A stretch of 62,665 nucleotides of DNA from an uncultured Christensenellaceae bacterium (GCA_934373295.1 CAKROK010000002.1:1-62665); one strand, 5' to 3'. Positions 40,445 through 50,184 are shown, numbered from the stretch's first letter. The notes: a model not told the origin generated them from the letters alone. A program made the numbers and translations.

Positions 40445-43400
40445 ATGAAGAGAACAAACAGGATGATTTCCATCCTCTTGGCGGCGATGATGCTGCTCTC
40501 CATGCTCACGGGCTTTACGCTCACGGTGGGCGCGGCGGGCGCTAATTTGATTTCCAATCCGTCATTTGAGGATGGAGAGCAGTCAGGCTCGTGGGCGGCG
40601 CCCGAGGGCTCGATGGAGTACGACGAGAGCTTTGCGCACGAGGGCAACGCGTCCATGAAGATGGTTACGGGCACGGCCTTTGCGCAGACGACCTACTTAA
40701 ACGTCGTCCCGCATACGGACTACCGCATTTCCGGTTGGATGTATGTCGAAAAGGAAGAGGACTTAGGCAAGATGTTCATCGACCTTTGGGATTGCAGAGG
40801 CGAAGTCGAGCTGTACGCGAAAAAAGCGGGCGAATGGCAGTATGTCAGCGGAATCTGGAACAGCTACACTGCAAACTCTGTCAGGCTGCGCTGCGTAGGC
40901 CTTGAGGGCGCGGTGGGCGCTGCGTGGTTTGATGACCTCGCCATCGAGCAGCTTGACGACGCGACCGAGCTTGAAAACGGCAGCTTTGAGGAGGACACCG
41001 AGTTCTGGACCTCTCAGCAGCAGAGCCTCATCGGCGTGACCTCCAACAAGGCGCACACGGGCGAGAAGTCCATGGAGCTCATGGGCAGAGGCGGCCTTTT
41101 GGCTATTGCATCCAGCAGGAAGATCGCGGTCGAGCCCAATTCCTACTACGAGTATTCCGGATACATCTATAAGGAAACTGCAAACGGCTCAGCATATCTG
41201 GATATGGATGACATCGCGGGCGAGGTCCAGGCGGGCGCGACTAAGACGGGCGAATGGGAAAAGGTCTCCGGAAAGTGGTTCAGCGCGGAGAATACGTTCG
41301 TCGTTTTGAGAATGGTCTGCGAGAGCACCTTTGACGGCGGCGTATGGTTCGACGACATCGAATTCAAAAAGATTGACGAGGCGTTCAGCGTGGACGGCAG
41401 CTTTGAGACGAGCACGGGCTGGTCAATGGGCATACCCGCATCCACGTTCATCGACGGCGTAAGACCGCACGAGGGCAGCAAGTCTCTGCATTGCTCCGCT
41501 GCGGGTACTCAGATAGCTATAGCGAACTCCATCGCTATTCCCGTCGAACAGAACACGGACTACATCTACTCTGCATACATCTACAGAGAAGACGACAGCA
41601 CATGGGCATATATCGACTTTAACGACGCAGCATATGAGCTTCAGGTAAGAGGCAGCAAGGTCGGCGAGTGGGAGAAGGTCACGGGCATCTGGAACAGCGG
41701 CTCGAACGAATCCATTTCGCTGCGCACGGTAGTTGAGGGAAATCACACCACCGGCACGGCGATAGCGGGCGATGTATTCTTTGACGACATCACCTTTGAA
41801 AAGGCTGACCCGCAGACGACCGGACTCGTAAACGGCTCCTTTGAGCTGATGGGCGAGGACGGCGCGGCAAACGCATACGGCTGGACGGGAATGAGCTCCC
41901 CTGCGGACGCGATGGTTGTCGACAACACCAGAGCATTTGACGGTGAATATGCTTTCCACAGCAGAGTTAGAGAGACGGGCCTCGGCATCGCGTACTCCAA
42001 GCTGTTCAGCGTCAAGCCCAACACGGACTACATGGTATCCTGCAGAATTTATCGCGACGATACCTCCGGCTGGACTTATGTCGACATGTGCGACGCTCCG
42101 GGCGAGGTCGAATTAAAGGCGACGAAGTCCGGCGAATGGGAGCTTATCTCCAAGCTCTGGAACAGCGGCGACAACACATCTATAATGATGCGCGTTGTAA
42201 ACGAGAAGAACTGGGAAAATGTTTCCGAAGATTACACGGGAGTAACGGGCGATTCATGGATAGACGACATCACTCTCACCGAGGTGAGCTATGACGCATA
42301 TGACGAGACCAGCCCCGTTCTTTCTAAGAATGCGGAGAAGTTCACGCTTTCGAGCAAGGACACCGCTATGGAGTTCGCCCTCGACGGCAACAAGCTCTAT
42401 GCGACCTCTTTAAAGAACATCGCGGACGGTACTCAGTGGCTTTCCGGCGCGGCTGAGATCCCGCTTGTAAGTGTTATAGACGATAATGACGTCGAGTGGA
42501 TATTTGACTCCAAGACCATTGAGGCTAAAAAGCTCACCTTCAACTTCAAGAGCACGGACGGTGCGTTTGAATATAAGGTAGAGATGGAAGCGCCCGCAGG
42601 CGAGGGCCCTGTATATTATGTAGGCTACCTTACCAACAAGAGCGGCAAGATAATAAACATAAGAGACAACAACGTGTACTCTGCGGACATGATATTAAAC
42701 GTTCCCCAGAACACGACGCTCTATCGCTTCAACCGTTCGAGAATGAACAACGGCATGGACGCGGACTTCTATAAGGGCGTGCTCACGACGGACATCAACA
42801 CCGATCTGTTCTTGAGAAGCACGGTCGAGGATAACTGGCGCACAAACAACGGCACGCTGCCGCTGCATATGCTTTCAAACGGAAATTTCGGCATGTACTA
42901 TGCATATAACTGGGGCTATGGCAAGATTATCTCCAGAACGCAGAAGGACGCGACCAAGCTGCGCACGATGGTGGTATTAAACGAGACCGCGGCGGAAACT
43001 CCCCGTGAGGACGGCGAGGTCTATGAGGTTCCCGGGATGTACTTCGGTACATATAACGGCAGCCTAGATAACGGCTCCAACCTGTTCAAGCGTTGGTTCT
43101 ATGACAACAAGATGACAGCGACTCTGCGCGAGAACGCAAACGAGCCTCTCGTAGAGCTGCACACACCTGCGAACTCCGAGGAGGAGTGGGCTGAGGTGCT
43201 CGAGAAGGATTATGCATCTTGGGGCGTTCAGCTCATTAAGCAGGACTACTGGTGGACGGTAGACACGCTGCCCAGCTCGCCCAACTCCGGCTTTGACGCA
43301 TATAAGGAGCAGCAGTGGGAGCCCGATCCGGGCAGATGGCCCAACGGAATGACGCTTGGCAAGATGGTCCACGACAAGGGAATGCAGCTTTCCCTCTACA

Positions 43401-45040
43401 TGTGCGATACCTACAAGGGTGTTGACATCGGCACGAAGGAAGGCAGACAGATACAGATAGACGCTTTAAGCGAGAGGATCGAAAACTGGGGCGTGGATTA
43501 CTGGAGAAGCGACTTCGAGTGCGTCAACCCCGACGATTACGACAGCTTTGAGGGCTTAAACTACGTCTTAGATACGCTCATCGCGAAGTATCCGCAGTTC
43601 AGATATGAAAACTGTTCTGCAGGCGGTGCGCACAAGAACTTAAAATCCTATGAGAGACTGACCGTTCAGACATTTGAGGACACGGGCAACGCGCTCAACC
43701 ACAGAATGTCCTTCTACGCGAACACGTATATGACCAACCCGATACAGCTCAAGTTCGACGTAGCTGTCGATTGGGGCGGCAATTCCGTAACGAGAGATGA
43801 AGAGTGGGCGAAGTATAACTTCCGCTCGGGCATGATGGGCGCGATAATGATCTGCGGCTCGACATCCCCCTTCAACGAAGTCGAAGAAGAAGTCGCTAAG
43901 CAGACCTATAAGCTCTATAACGAAAAACAGCGCGAGATATTAAGACGCGGCGACGTATACCACGTTCTCGACATGCCCGACGGCGTACACTGGGACGGCA
44001 TGGAGTTCTATAACTCCGAGATCGGCAAGGGCTCGCTCATAGTATTCAGACCCTCTCATGCAGATGACGAGGAAAAGACTATAAAGCTGGATGGCCTTGA
44101 CGCAAAGGCGACCTACCTCGTAGAGTTTGAGGACAGAGATTACTTAAACACTATGATGACGGGCAAGCAGCTCATGGAAGAGGGCGTGACCATTCTCGAC
44201 ATGGATCAGAAGTATGATTCTGAGATAGTTTGGTTCACCAAGCAGACCGTTCCCGCTGCATCCGTTGAGATCGCTCCTGAGAAGTTCGAGATCGGTGAGA
44301 CCAAGCAGCTCAAGGCGACTGTTCTTCCCGCAGAGGCGGAGCAGGATGTAACCTGGAAGGTCTACTCCTTAACGGGTGAAGGCACGATCACCGAGGACGG
44401 CGTATTCACGGCGACCAAGGCGGGCGTAGTAGTACTTCAGGCGACGGTCAAGTCCGACAGCAGCATATACGCATATCTGCCCATCGAGATAACCAAGCCC
44501 GCGCCGATATCCATCAGCAAGTTAAAGGTCAAGCTGGCTGCGACGCTTTATACCTATGACGGTAAGGTCAAGAAACCGGCTGTTACAGTGACGGACGCAA
44601 AGGGTAAGAAGATCGCTTCTTCAAATTACACTGTTAAGTATGCTTCCGGCAGAAAGCTCCCGGGAACGTACACCGTAAAGGTCACGATGAAGGGCAGCTA
44701 CACCGGCTCCAAGACATTGACCTTTGCTATCCGCGGCAAGCAGATGGCAGTCTCCAAGCTGACCGCGCTCTCCAAGGGCTTCAAGGCGACGTGGAAAAGG
44801 CAGAGCTATGTGACCGGTTATCAGGTACAGTATTCGACAAGCTCTAAGTTTATGGCAAAGACGACTAAGACTGCGACGATAAGCAAGAACACGACAGTCT
44901 CCAAGACTGTGACCAAGCTCAAGGCGAAGACGAAGTACTACGTAAGAGTCAGGAGCTATAAGACCACCAAGATAAGCGGCAAGAGCTATAACGTCTACTC
45001 CGCATGGTCAAAGGCGAAAGCAGTAACAACGAAAAAATAA
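40445..45040 (+). CDS. Large secreted multidomain glycoside hydrolase (GH36/GH27-like)
   Basis: 1531 residues. Signal peptide 1-31. Four tandem CBM4/9 (CenC-like) modules of about 145 residues, each opening with N-x-SFE (NPSFEDGEQ, NGSFEEDTE, DGSFETSTG, NGSFELMGE) and ending in a W-FDD-I-F-type strand. Then a beta domain (about 625-900) and a TIM barrel of clan GH-D type: KQDYWWTVD (about 931), VDYWRSDFE (about 1018, probable nucleophile Asp), YENCSAGG (about 1055) and FEDTGNA as likely acid/base region. After that come a Big_2 Ig-like domain (about 1268-1345), a second Ig-like domain and an FN3 domain (about 1433-1531) with a strongly basic end. Alpha-galactosidase or alpha-N-acetylgalactosaminidase activity is inferred. 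The C-terminal part is shared with the next gene. Confidence 0.82.
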   Translation: MKRTNRMISILLAAMMLLSMLTGFTLTVGAAGANLISNPSFEDGEQSGSWAAPEGSMEYDESFAHEGNASMKMVTGTAFAQTTYLNVVPHTDYRISGWMYVEKEEDLGKMFIDLWDCRGEVELYAKKAGEWQYVSGIWNSYTANSVRLRCVGLEGAVGAAWFDDLAIEQLDDATELENGSFEEDTEFWTSQQQSLIGVTSNKAHTGEKSMELMGRGGLLAIASSRKIAVEPNSYYEYSGYIYKETANGSAYLDMDDIAGEVQAGATKTGEWEKVSGKWFSAENTFVVLRMVCESTFDGGVWFDDIEFKKIDEAFSVDGSFETSTGWSMGIPASTFIDGVRPHEGSKSLHCSAAGTQIAIANSIAIPVEQNTDYIYSAYIYREDDSTWAYIDFNDAAYELQVRGSKVGEWEKVTGIWNSGSNESISLRTVVEGNHTTGTAIAGDVFFDDITFEKADPQTTGLVNGSFELMGEDGAANAYGWTGMSSPADAMVVDNTRAFDGEYAFHSRVRETGLGIAYSKLFSVKPNTDYMVSCRIYRDDTSGWTYVDMCDAPGEVELKATKSGEWELISKLWNSGDNTSIMMRVVNEKNWENVSEDYTGVTGDSWIDDITLTEVSYDAYDETSPVLSKNAEKFTLSSKDTAMEFALDGNKLYATSLKNIADGTQWLSGAAEIPLVSVIDDNDVEWIFDSKTIEAKKLTFNFKSTDGAFEYKVEMEAPAGEGPVYYVGYLTNKSGKIINIRDNNVYSADMILNVPQNTTLYRFNRSRMNNGMDADFYKGVLTTDINTDLFLRSTVEDNWRTNNGTLPLHMLSNGNFGMYYAYNWGYGKIISRTQKDATKLRTMVVLNETAAETPREDGEVYEVPGMYFGTYNGSLDNGSNLFKRWFYDNKMTATLRENANEPLVELHTPANSEEEWAEVLEKDYASWGVQLIKQDYWWTVDTLPSSPNSGFDAYKEQQWEPDPGRWPNGMTLGKMVHDKGMQLSLYMCDTYKGVDIGTKEGRQIQIDALSERIENWGVDYWRSDFECVNPDDYDSFEGLNYVLDTLIAKYPQFRYENCSAGGAHKNLKSYERLTVQTFEDTGNALNHRMSFYANTYMTNPIQLKFDVAVDWGGNSVTRDEEWAKYNFRSGMMGAIMICGSTSPFNEVEEEVAKQTYKLYNEKQREILRRGDVYHVLDMPDGVHWDGMEFYNSEIGKGSLIVFRPSHADDEEKTIKLDGLDAKATYLVEFEDRDYLNTMMTGKQLMEEGVTILDMDQKYDSEIVWFTKQTVPAASVEIAPEKFEIGETKQLKATVLPAEAEQDVTWKVYSLTGEGTITEDGVFTATKAGVVVLQATVKSDSSIYAYLPIEITKPAPISISKLKVKLAATLYTYDGKVKKPAVTVTDAKGKKIASSNYTVKYASGRKLPGTYTVKVTMKGSYTGSKTLTFAIRGKQMAVSKLTALSKGFKATWKRQSYVTGYQVQYSTSSKFMAKTTKTATISKNTTVSKTVTKLKAKTKYYVRVRSYKTTKISGKSYNVYSAWSKAKAVTTKK

Positions 45041-45051
45041 GCTAAAATAGA

Positions 45052-45086
45052 TTTGTTATCTCCCTTTTTGCAGGGGGGATAACAAA
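45052..45086 (+). terminator. Hairpin after the glycoside hydrolase gene
   Basis: Strong stem TTTGTTATCTCCC/GGGGGATAACAAA (about 12 pairs). No long T run follows, so it may be an mRNA 3' end stabiliser as much as a terminator. Confidence 0.55.
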
Positions 45087-45098
45087 CTTAAAACAACA

Positions 45099-45134
45099 GA
45101 CTGCCGAAAGCGGGATTATAGTCTTTCGGCGGTC
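45099..45134 (+). terminator. Second hairpin, related to the dispersed repeat ends
   Basis: GACTGCCGAAAG pairs with CTTTCGGCGGTC (one T-G pair). The left arm CAGACTGCCGAAA equals the end of the dispersed repeat at 25744 read from the other strand, so this may be a minimal derivative of it. A T-poor tail makes it a doubtful terminator. Confidence 0.45.
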
Positions 45135-45232
45135 AAAAATTCTTTCAACGGCATCTTAAGAGATGCGTAAAAATGTAAAAAACTTCCGTATATAATATAA
45201 TAGGAAGAAAAATAAACAATGGAGGAATAAAA

Positions 45233-48200
45233 ATGAAAGGGAGAAGACCTTCAAGAGCATTGGGCATGCGTATAGTTTCGTTCATACTCTGCCTTATGCT
45301 TACACTTGGCTGTCTGGGCCTGACCTCTGCGTTTGCGGAAACACTCACTCCTGCGACGGGTTTTGAGATAACCACCGCGCAGAAGTACGCAGGAACGGCG
45401 TCTCTGGCGCATGACGGCGACGAGAGCAAACAGGTCATATCGACAGTAAACGTCAGCGCGGGCAGCTATGTCTATTCCGCATATATCAAAGCGGAGAGCG
45501 GCGCATCCGCAACGCTTGAGGCGAACGATCAGACGACCGCAGCCACGGCAGACGGCAACTGGAACAAGGTGATGGGCCTCGTTACGCTGGATGCGGCGGG
45601 TGCTGTAGAAGTATCTGTGACGGCGGCGGGCAAGGTCTATATCGACGAGGTGGCGTTGACCCCCGTCAACATCAGCTACAACGACTTAGTTTTAAACGGC
45701 GATTTCGAAGAAGATCAGCTTGGCTGGGCATACGGCGCTTTCTGCTTCTTTGAGCTCGAAAATCCCTACGGCGGAACGGGCAATTCCCTCGGCTGCCCGG
45801 GCGGCGGAACGTATGTTTCCACGCAGACGGTAACGGTCGAGCCGAACACGTGGTATATGTATTATACCGACGCGAAGAGAGACACTGCGGGCTCGTGGAC
45901 GTACATCGACCTTGACCCCACGTGGCATAATCTTGATTCCAGCGTAAGACTCGCAAAGGTAGGCGAGTGGGAGCACTTAGTGGGCTTCTGGAACTCCGGA
46001 GCAAACACCTCTGCGAACATAAGAATAGTAAGGGATACCTGCTATGACAATCCTGCGGCGCCCTATACGGACGACGGCAAGGCATATTTTGACAACGTCG
46101 GCATGTGCGCGGTAGAGCTGGGCGACAACCTCTTAGGCTCTGTATCCGACCTTTCCGGCTGGACGAAGGACGGTGGCTTTGAGACGCTCGAGAAGGGCAA
46201 GCTCACGGCGATGTCCTTAAAATCCACCTACACGACTAAAGATCAGGGAACGGCGAAGTCCTATGCGAACGGCGGCGAGTACATCGAAGTCGAGCCGTAC
46301 ACGGACTACATCGTCTCCGGCTGGCAGTACAGCTACGGCGCTGCGCTGACCAATCTTCCCACGTTAAACGTCGAGGGTGCGGACGGCACTGCTCTCATGA
46401 CGGTTTCTTCAAAGACGTATAATCACGATTCCTTTGAAGCATCGAATAACTTCAACTACTGGTCGCACATGTCCAGAATTTGGAACTCCGGCGCGAACAC
46501 CAAGGTAAAGGTATTCGTAGCGGCTGAGCCGCAGGCGGATTCTGTAAACAGCGTGCTCTTCGGCGACATCTCCATGCAGAAGGTCACCAAGGCGAGCGGC
46601 GCTATAAACTATATCGAAAACGGCGGCTTTGAAGAAAATGCTCCCGTTCAGTATGCGCAGGTCGACGGCGCGGCTATATCCGACAGCGGCGCATGGAAGG
46701 TAGGCGTTAAATTCAGCGAGCCTGTAGACATAAAGTCCAACACGATATTCAGCGTTGCGGGTCAGTCCGAGGTCACTAAGATGACGGCGACAAACCCCGT
46801 GACCGGCGATGATAAGGCGACTTATTCCGACACATGGGACATCTATTTCAGGATGCCTACGGGCGTATATGAGATCCCCGCGGGTGCGGAGTTCACGATA
46901 AAGGGAAGCAACGCCTCACAGATTATCCCCAAGGGCTCTATCAAGACGATTTCAGGAAACTTAGTAAAAGCGGTTGATTTAATCGGAAATACCTATGGCA
47001 TAAAGCTCGAGCTTATGGATGAAACGCCCGCGATAGCAGTCGGCGAGGATCTTTCCGCGAAGATAGTAGACGGAAAGAGCTATAACTTCATGAACTGTGA
47101 CACAGGCAGATTCATAAGCTACTCCAAGCGCGTCGATGAGTTCGTCGCGGTCAAGTTAGAGGGCGAGAACAGATATGCATTAAAGGATGCATCATCCGGC
47201 AAATACCTCGACCTTTCCGGAAATGTTGCAAAGCTCGTCGCGGAACCCTATGCTATGAGAATAGTCGCGGGCTCTAACGGCAGATATTATATCGCAAACG
47301 ACGACCTCACAAAGTCCCTCATCGACACGGACGGAGGCAAGACGGCCTACGCGGCGCTCGCATGGACGGGCGGCACGGGCGTCATCGAGAACAACTGGTA
47401 TATCACGGAAAGCGGCATGACCCGCCCGATGAAGATAATGCTCTTAGGCGACTCCATCACGGACGGCGACAGCGTCATGAACGGCGTTACGTATACCGGC
47501 AACAACAGAACGGGCTACAGGACGATACTCTCCGGCAAGCTCAACGAAGCGGGCGACAGATACGTATTCGTCGGCTCGAAGAAGTACATGCAGACATATG
47601 AGGGCGACCTCACTCTGCACAGACACGAAGGTCACTCCGGCTGGCTCGCATGGGACGACATCCACAACCCCAATCATCCCGGCCTAAACGACTACATCGA
47701 CGACTGGATGGTCAAGTATAATCCGGACACGGTTTGCGTACAGATCGGCACGAACGACTGCGGTATAAGATCGGGCAACGCGGATTATAAATACTATGTC
47801 AAAGAACAGATCATACCCAACTGGAAGAGATTCATCCAGCAGGTTTGGGGCTGCATGAACAAGACCAAGGGCACGCTCGTGATATCCAACCTCACGCCCA
47901 TACATCCCAAGATGGGTTCCGTATACTTCAAGAGCTACATTGAATACTTCAATGAGCTGATGCCCGAGGCTGTAGATGAGCTGAAGGGTATTGGCCTCAA
48001 CATTGTAGATGCATACAACTATGAAGCGTTAAACGGCCTTGAAGGCGGATATCTCACCGGAATTTCCGAGGACTTAATCCATCCCAATACCAAGGGTTAT
48101 GCCGCGATGGCGGACAGCTACTATGCGGCGCTTCGCGGACATTGGTCCAAGATCGGCTATCCCACGGCAGTAACCTCCGTTGAAATAGCGGGTGAAGACA

Positions 48201-49216
48201 CGATCGGTCTCACGAAGACGGGCAAGTTCACTGCACAGTCTGCTCCGGCAGATGCGACTCCTGTTGAATATACGTGGAGCGTCGTGAACGGCACGGGCGA
48301 GGCGACCATCGACAAAGACGGCGTACTTACTCCCGTTGCGGCGGGCACAGTAACGGTAAAGGTAACTGCGGCGTTTAACGGAACTACGGCAACAGCTGAA
48401 AAGGAAATCACCATTATTGATGACAGACCTGTTCCCGTTTCTGCTATCGAAATTGCAGACGTGAACATCACAGTTGGCGAGACCAAGCAGCTCACGGTCA
48501 AGGTTCTTCCCGAGACGGCTGCTCAGACGGCGAAGTGGGAAGTCTATGCGCTGACGGGTGACGCGACCATCACCGAGGGCGGCATCCTGACGGCGACAAA
48601 GGCAGGCGTTGTAGTAGTAAGAGCGGCGGCTACGGAGGACGAAAGCGTTTACGCATACAAGGCGATCGAGATCACAAAGCCGATTTCGATAAGCACGTTA
48701 AAGGTCAAGTTAGCGGCGACACTCTACACCTATGACGGCAAGGTCAAGAAGCCCGCTGTCACGGTGACGGACGCTAATGGCAAGAAGATTGCTTCTTCCA
48801 ACTATACGGTAACCTACGCATCCGGCAGAAAGCTCCCCGGCACGTACACCGTAAAGGTCACGATGAAGGGCAGCTACACCGGCACAAAGACGCTCACGTT
48901 CGCTATCCGCGGAAAGCAGATGACGGTATCCAAGCTGACGGCGCTCTCCAAGGGCTTCAAGGCGACATGGGCTAAGCAGAGCTACGTGACGGGCTATCAG
49001 GTACAGTACTCGACGTCCTCCAAGTTTACGGCTTCGACGACTAAGACTGCGACGATAAGCAAGTATACGATTACCTCTAAGACGGTAACCAAGCTCAAGG
49101 CAAAGACCAAGTACTATGTAAGAGTCAGAAGCTACAAGACCACTAAGATAAGCGGAAAGAACTATAATGTTTACTCCGCATGGTCTAAGGCGAAGACAGT
49201 TACTACCAAGAAATAA
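45233..49216 (+). CDS. Large secreted SGNH-hydrolase with carbohydrate-binding modules
   Basis: 1327 residues. Signal peptide 1-34 (ending SAFA). Three CenC-like modules (about 36-140, 145-300, 300-455), a further beta domain (to about 600), and a ricin/fascin-like trefoil segment (YNFMNCDTGRFISYS, about 620-725). The SGNH esterase domain follows: block I IMLLGDSITDGD (about 735), block III VQIGTNDCG (about 834) and the Asp-His pair in DLIHPNTKG (about 946). Then two Big_2 domains, an Ig-like domain and FN3, nearly identical to the end of the preceding protein. Likely deacetylates or de-esterifies complex glycans at the cell surface. TATAAT at 45191-45196 is a promoter -10 candidate with a poor -35 box. 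Confidence 0.82.
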   Translation: MKGRRPSRALGMRIVSFILCLMLTLGCLGLTSAFAETLTPATGFEITTAQKYAGTASLAHDGDESKQVISTVNVSAGSYVYSAYIKAESGASATLEANDQTTAATADGNWNKVMGLVTLDAAGAVEVSVTAAGKVYIDEVALTPVNISYNDLVLNGDFEEDQLGWAYGAFCFFELENPYGGTGNSLGCPGGGTYVSTQTVTVEPNTWYMYYTDAKRDTAGSWTYIDLDPTWHNLDSSVRLAKVGEWEHLVGFWNSGANTSANIRIVRDTCYDNPAAPYTDDGKAYFDNVGMCAVELGDNLLGSVSDLSGWTKDGGFETLEKGKLTAMSLKSTYTTKDQGTAKSYANGGEYIEVEPYTDYIVSGWQYSYGAALTNLPTLNVEGADGTALMTVSSKTYNHDSFEASNNFNYWSHMSRIWNSGANTKVKVFVAAEPQADSVNSVLFGDISMQKVTKASGAINYIENGGFEENAPVQYAQVDGAAISDSGAWKVGVKFSEPVDIKSNTIFSVAGQSEVTKMTATNPVTGDDKATYSDTWDIYFRMPTGVYEIPAGAEFTIKGSNASQIIPKGSIKTISGNLVKAVDLIGNTYGIKLELMDETPAIAVGEDLSAKIVDGKSYNFMNCDTGRFISYSKRVDEFVAVKLEGENRYALKDASSGKYLDLSGNVAKLVAEPYAMRIVAGSNGRYYIANDDLTKSLIDTDGGKTAYAALAWTGGTGVIENNWYITESGMTRPMKIMLLGDSITDGDSVMNGVTYTGNNRTGYRTILSGKLNEAGDRYVFVGSKKYMQTYEGDLTLHRHEGHSGWLAWDDIHNPNHPGLNDYIDDWMVKYNPDTVCVQIGTNDCGIRSGNADYKYYVKEQIIPNWKRFIQQVWGCMNKTKGTLVISNLTPIHPKMGSVYFKSYIEYFNELMPEAVDELKGIGLNIVDAYNYEALNGLEGGYLTGISEDLIHPNTKGYAAMADSYYAALRGHWSKIGYPTAVTSVEIAGEDTIGLTKTGKFTAQSAPADATPVEYTWSVVNGTGEATIDKDGVLTPVAAGTVTVKVTAAFNGTTATAEKEITIIDDRPVPVSAIEIADVNITVGETKQLTVKVLPETAAQTAKWEVYALTGDATITEGGILTATKAGVVVVRAAATEDESVYAYKAIEITKPISISTLKVKLAATLYTYDGKVKKPAVTVTDANGKKIASSNYTVTYASGRKLPGTYTVKVTMKGSYTGTKTLTFAIRGKQMTVSKLTALSKGFKATWAKQSYVTGYQVQYSTSSKFTASTTKTATISKYTITSKTVTKLKAKTKYYVRVRSYKTTKISGKNYNVYSAWSKAKTVTTKK

Positions 49217-49242
49217 TTAAAAGTCTAAACGACTATATGAAA

Positions 49243-49274
49243 ACTCCCTCTCCGATATGGAGAGGGAGTTTTTC
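49243..49274 (+). terminator. Terminator of the SGNH-hydrolase gene
   Basis: CTCCCTCTCC/GGAGAGGGAG stem with a 5-base loop and T5 tail, 26 bp after the stop codon. Confidence 0.88.
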
Positions 49275-49334
49275 GATAAGAAGTGTTGTTGAAAGGATGG
49301 TAGGGGAATATGTATGACTTTCTCTCCGGCGTCG

Positions 49335-49395
49335 CAGCAAGCGCCATAGTCATGCAGCCGCGTAAACGCGACTGCAAAGACTAATAGCGTTGCTG
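49335..49395. repeat. Long imperfect hairpin
   Basis: About 60 bases that fold back along the whole length: CAGCAA/TTGCTG, CGC/GCG, AGTC/GACT, TGCAG/CTGCA and CGCGT/ACGCG pair in order around an AA loop, separated by single mismatches. No ORF. It sits between the terminator and the dispersed repeat. Confidence 0.5.
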
Positions 49396-49423
49396 TTCCT
49401 TACATCCCAAAAAGGCACGTCGA

Positions 49424-49540
49424 TTGCTTGAAAGCACCACCTTGCCGCCCCTTTCCATCGTTTCAGCTCAATCGACGTACTAAAAGTACGCCTCATTCGC
49501 TTCACTCGAAAAGTGACGACAAATCGGCACTTTCAAACAA
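49424..49540. repeat. Dispersed hairpin repeat, copy 2
   Basis: 117 bp sharing the core CAATCGACGTAC..AAGTACGCCTCATTCG, followed by CTCGAAAA.TGACGA, with the element at 25621-25744. Its terminal arms (TTGCTTGAAAGCACC and GGCACTTTCAAACAA) differ in sequence from copy 1 but still pair with each other. Confidence 0.65.
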
Positions 49541-49697
49541 CCGAAAACTCGGTTCGCCTGCTTAAGTTGTAAACTCCTTCGCGACGGCTCACTGTCGCTA
49601 CCACTTTTTCGGGAGCGCGATTGTCGAATCCAATTTTTAGAAATCAAACGAACAATCTATAAAGCTTAAGCGAGCTTGCCGACGAGGCGCGGCGCAG

Positions 49698-49738
49698 CTT
49701 TCAATAGCGAAACGGCGGAGCCGTTTCGCTATTGAAAG
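49698..49738. repeat. Perfect 19-bp inverted repeat
   Basis: CTTTCAATAGCGAAACGGC and its exact complement separated by GGA. Very stable hairpin on either strand. Confidence 0.8.
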
Positions 49739-49740
49739 TG

Positions 49741-49786
49741 GCCCGCCCGAGCCCCCGCCCCGTTCGGGGCGGGGGCTCGGGCGGGC
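49741..49786. repeat. Perfect 21-bp all-GC inverted repeat
   Basis: Two 21-bp arms, made only of G and C (beginning GCCCGCCCGAGCCCCC), separated by GTTC. It starts two bases after the preceding palindrome ends, in a window that is otherwise of moderate GC content. Confidence 0.8.
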
Positions 49787-49789
49787 TTA

Positions 49790-49859
49790 GTTTTTGCTCC
49801 CGAAGGGCGCAAAAACCTGCGCCGCGCGCACATATAATGGAGCTTTGCGTCAGCAAAGC
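49790..49859. repeat. Two further hairpins of the intergenic cluster
   Basis: GTTTTTGC-T-CCC pairs with GGG-C-GCAAAAAC (49790-49816), and GCTTTGC pairs with GCAAAGC (49842-49859). The stretch from 49860 to 49990 has no feature I can support; 49541-49697 is also non-coding. Confidence 0.6.
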
Positions 49860-49991
49860 AACCTTTGAATTCACTTTACGAGTGGATTTGCTCTTTTAAA
49901 GTAAGATGAGAGGGTGAGGCGGGAAGCACATCGCGGAAAAAGAAAACGGCGTGTCGCAGTGGTGCTAAACTGAAAGTAATGTGGCGGCGGA

Positions 49992-50007
49992 TAGTTTTAC
50001 TAAACTT
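49992..50007. promoter_or_regulatory. Candidate second operator for the cupin regulator
   Basis: TAGTTTTACTAAACTT, differing by one base from the palindrome at 50170-50186. A further half-site, GCTAAACT, lies at about 49964. Confidence 0.35.
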
Positions 50008-50124
50008 TTTTATGCAGTTAAGTGGTATGCAAGGAATTTTTAATTGTAAAAAGTACTATAGCAGCGCGGAAAATCTGCGTTTTAACCGACTGAGGGGGAT
50101 TTGACGAAAAATGTAGAAAACCTA

Positions 50125-50158
50125 TTGACAAATCGAACGTTTTTTGATTTAATATAAT
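50125..50158 (+). promoter_or_regulatory. Promoter of the regulator-potABCD operon
   Basis: TTGACA (50125-50130), then TAATAT (50150-50155, spacer 19) overlapping TATAAT (50153-50158, spacer 22). Spacing is wider than ideal, so activation or a different -35 is possible. Confidence 0.5.
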
Positions 50159-50167
50159 ACGTTGTGT

Positions 50168-50184
50168 GTTTAGTTTTGCTAAAC
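50168..50184. promoter_or_regulatory. Operator palindrome of the cupin regulator
   Basis: GTTTAG-TTTTG-CTAAAC just downstream of the -10 region and 37 bp before the regulator gene. Its position suggests autorepression by the XRE-cupin protein. Confidence 0.5.

Noticed and set aside
49335..49860. CRISPR array or rRNA-like RNA
   Set aside because: No regularly spaced direct repeats with unique spacers, no cas genes, and no recognisable rRNA or known RNA motif; only inverted repeats.
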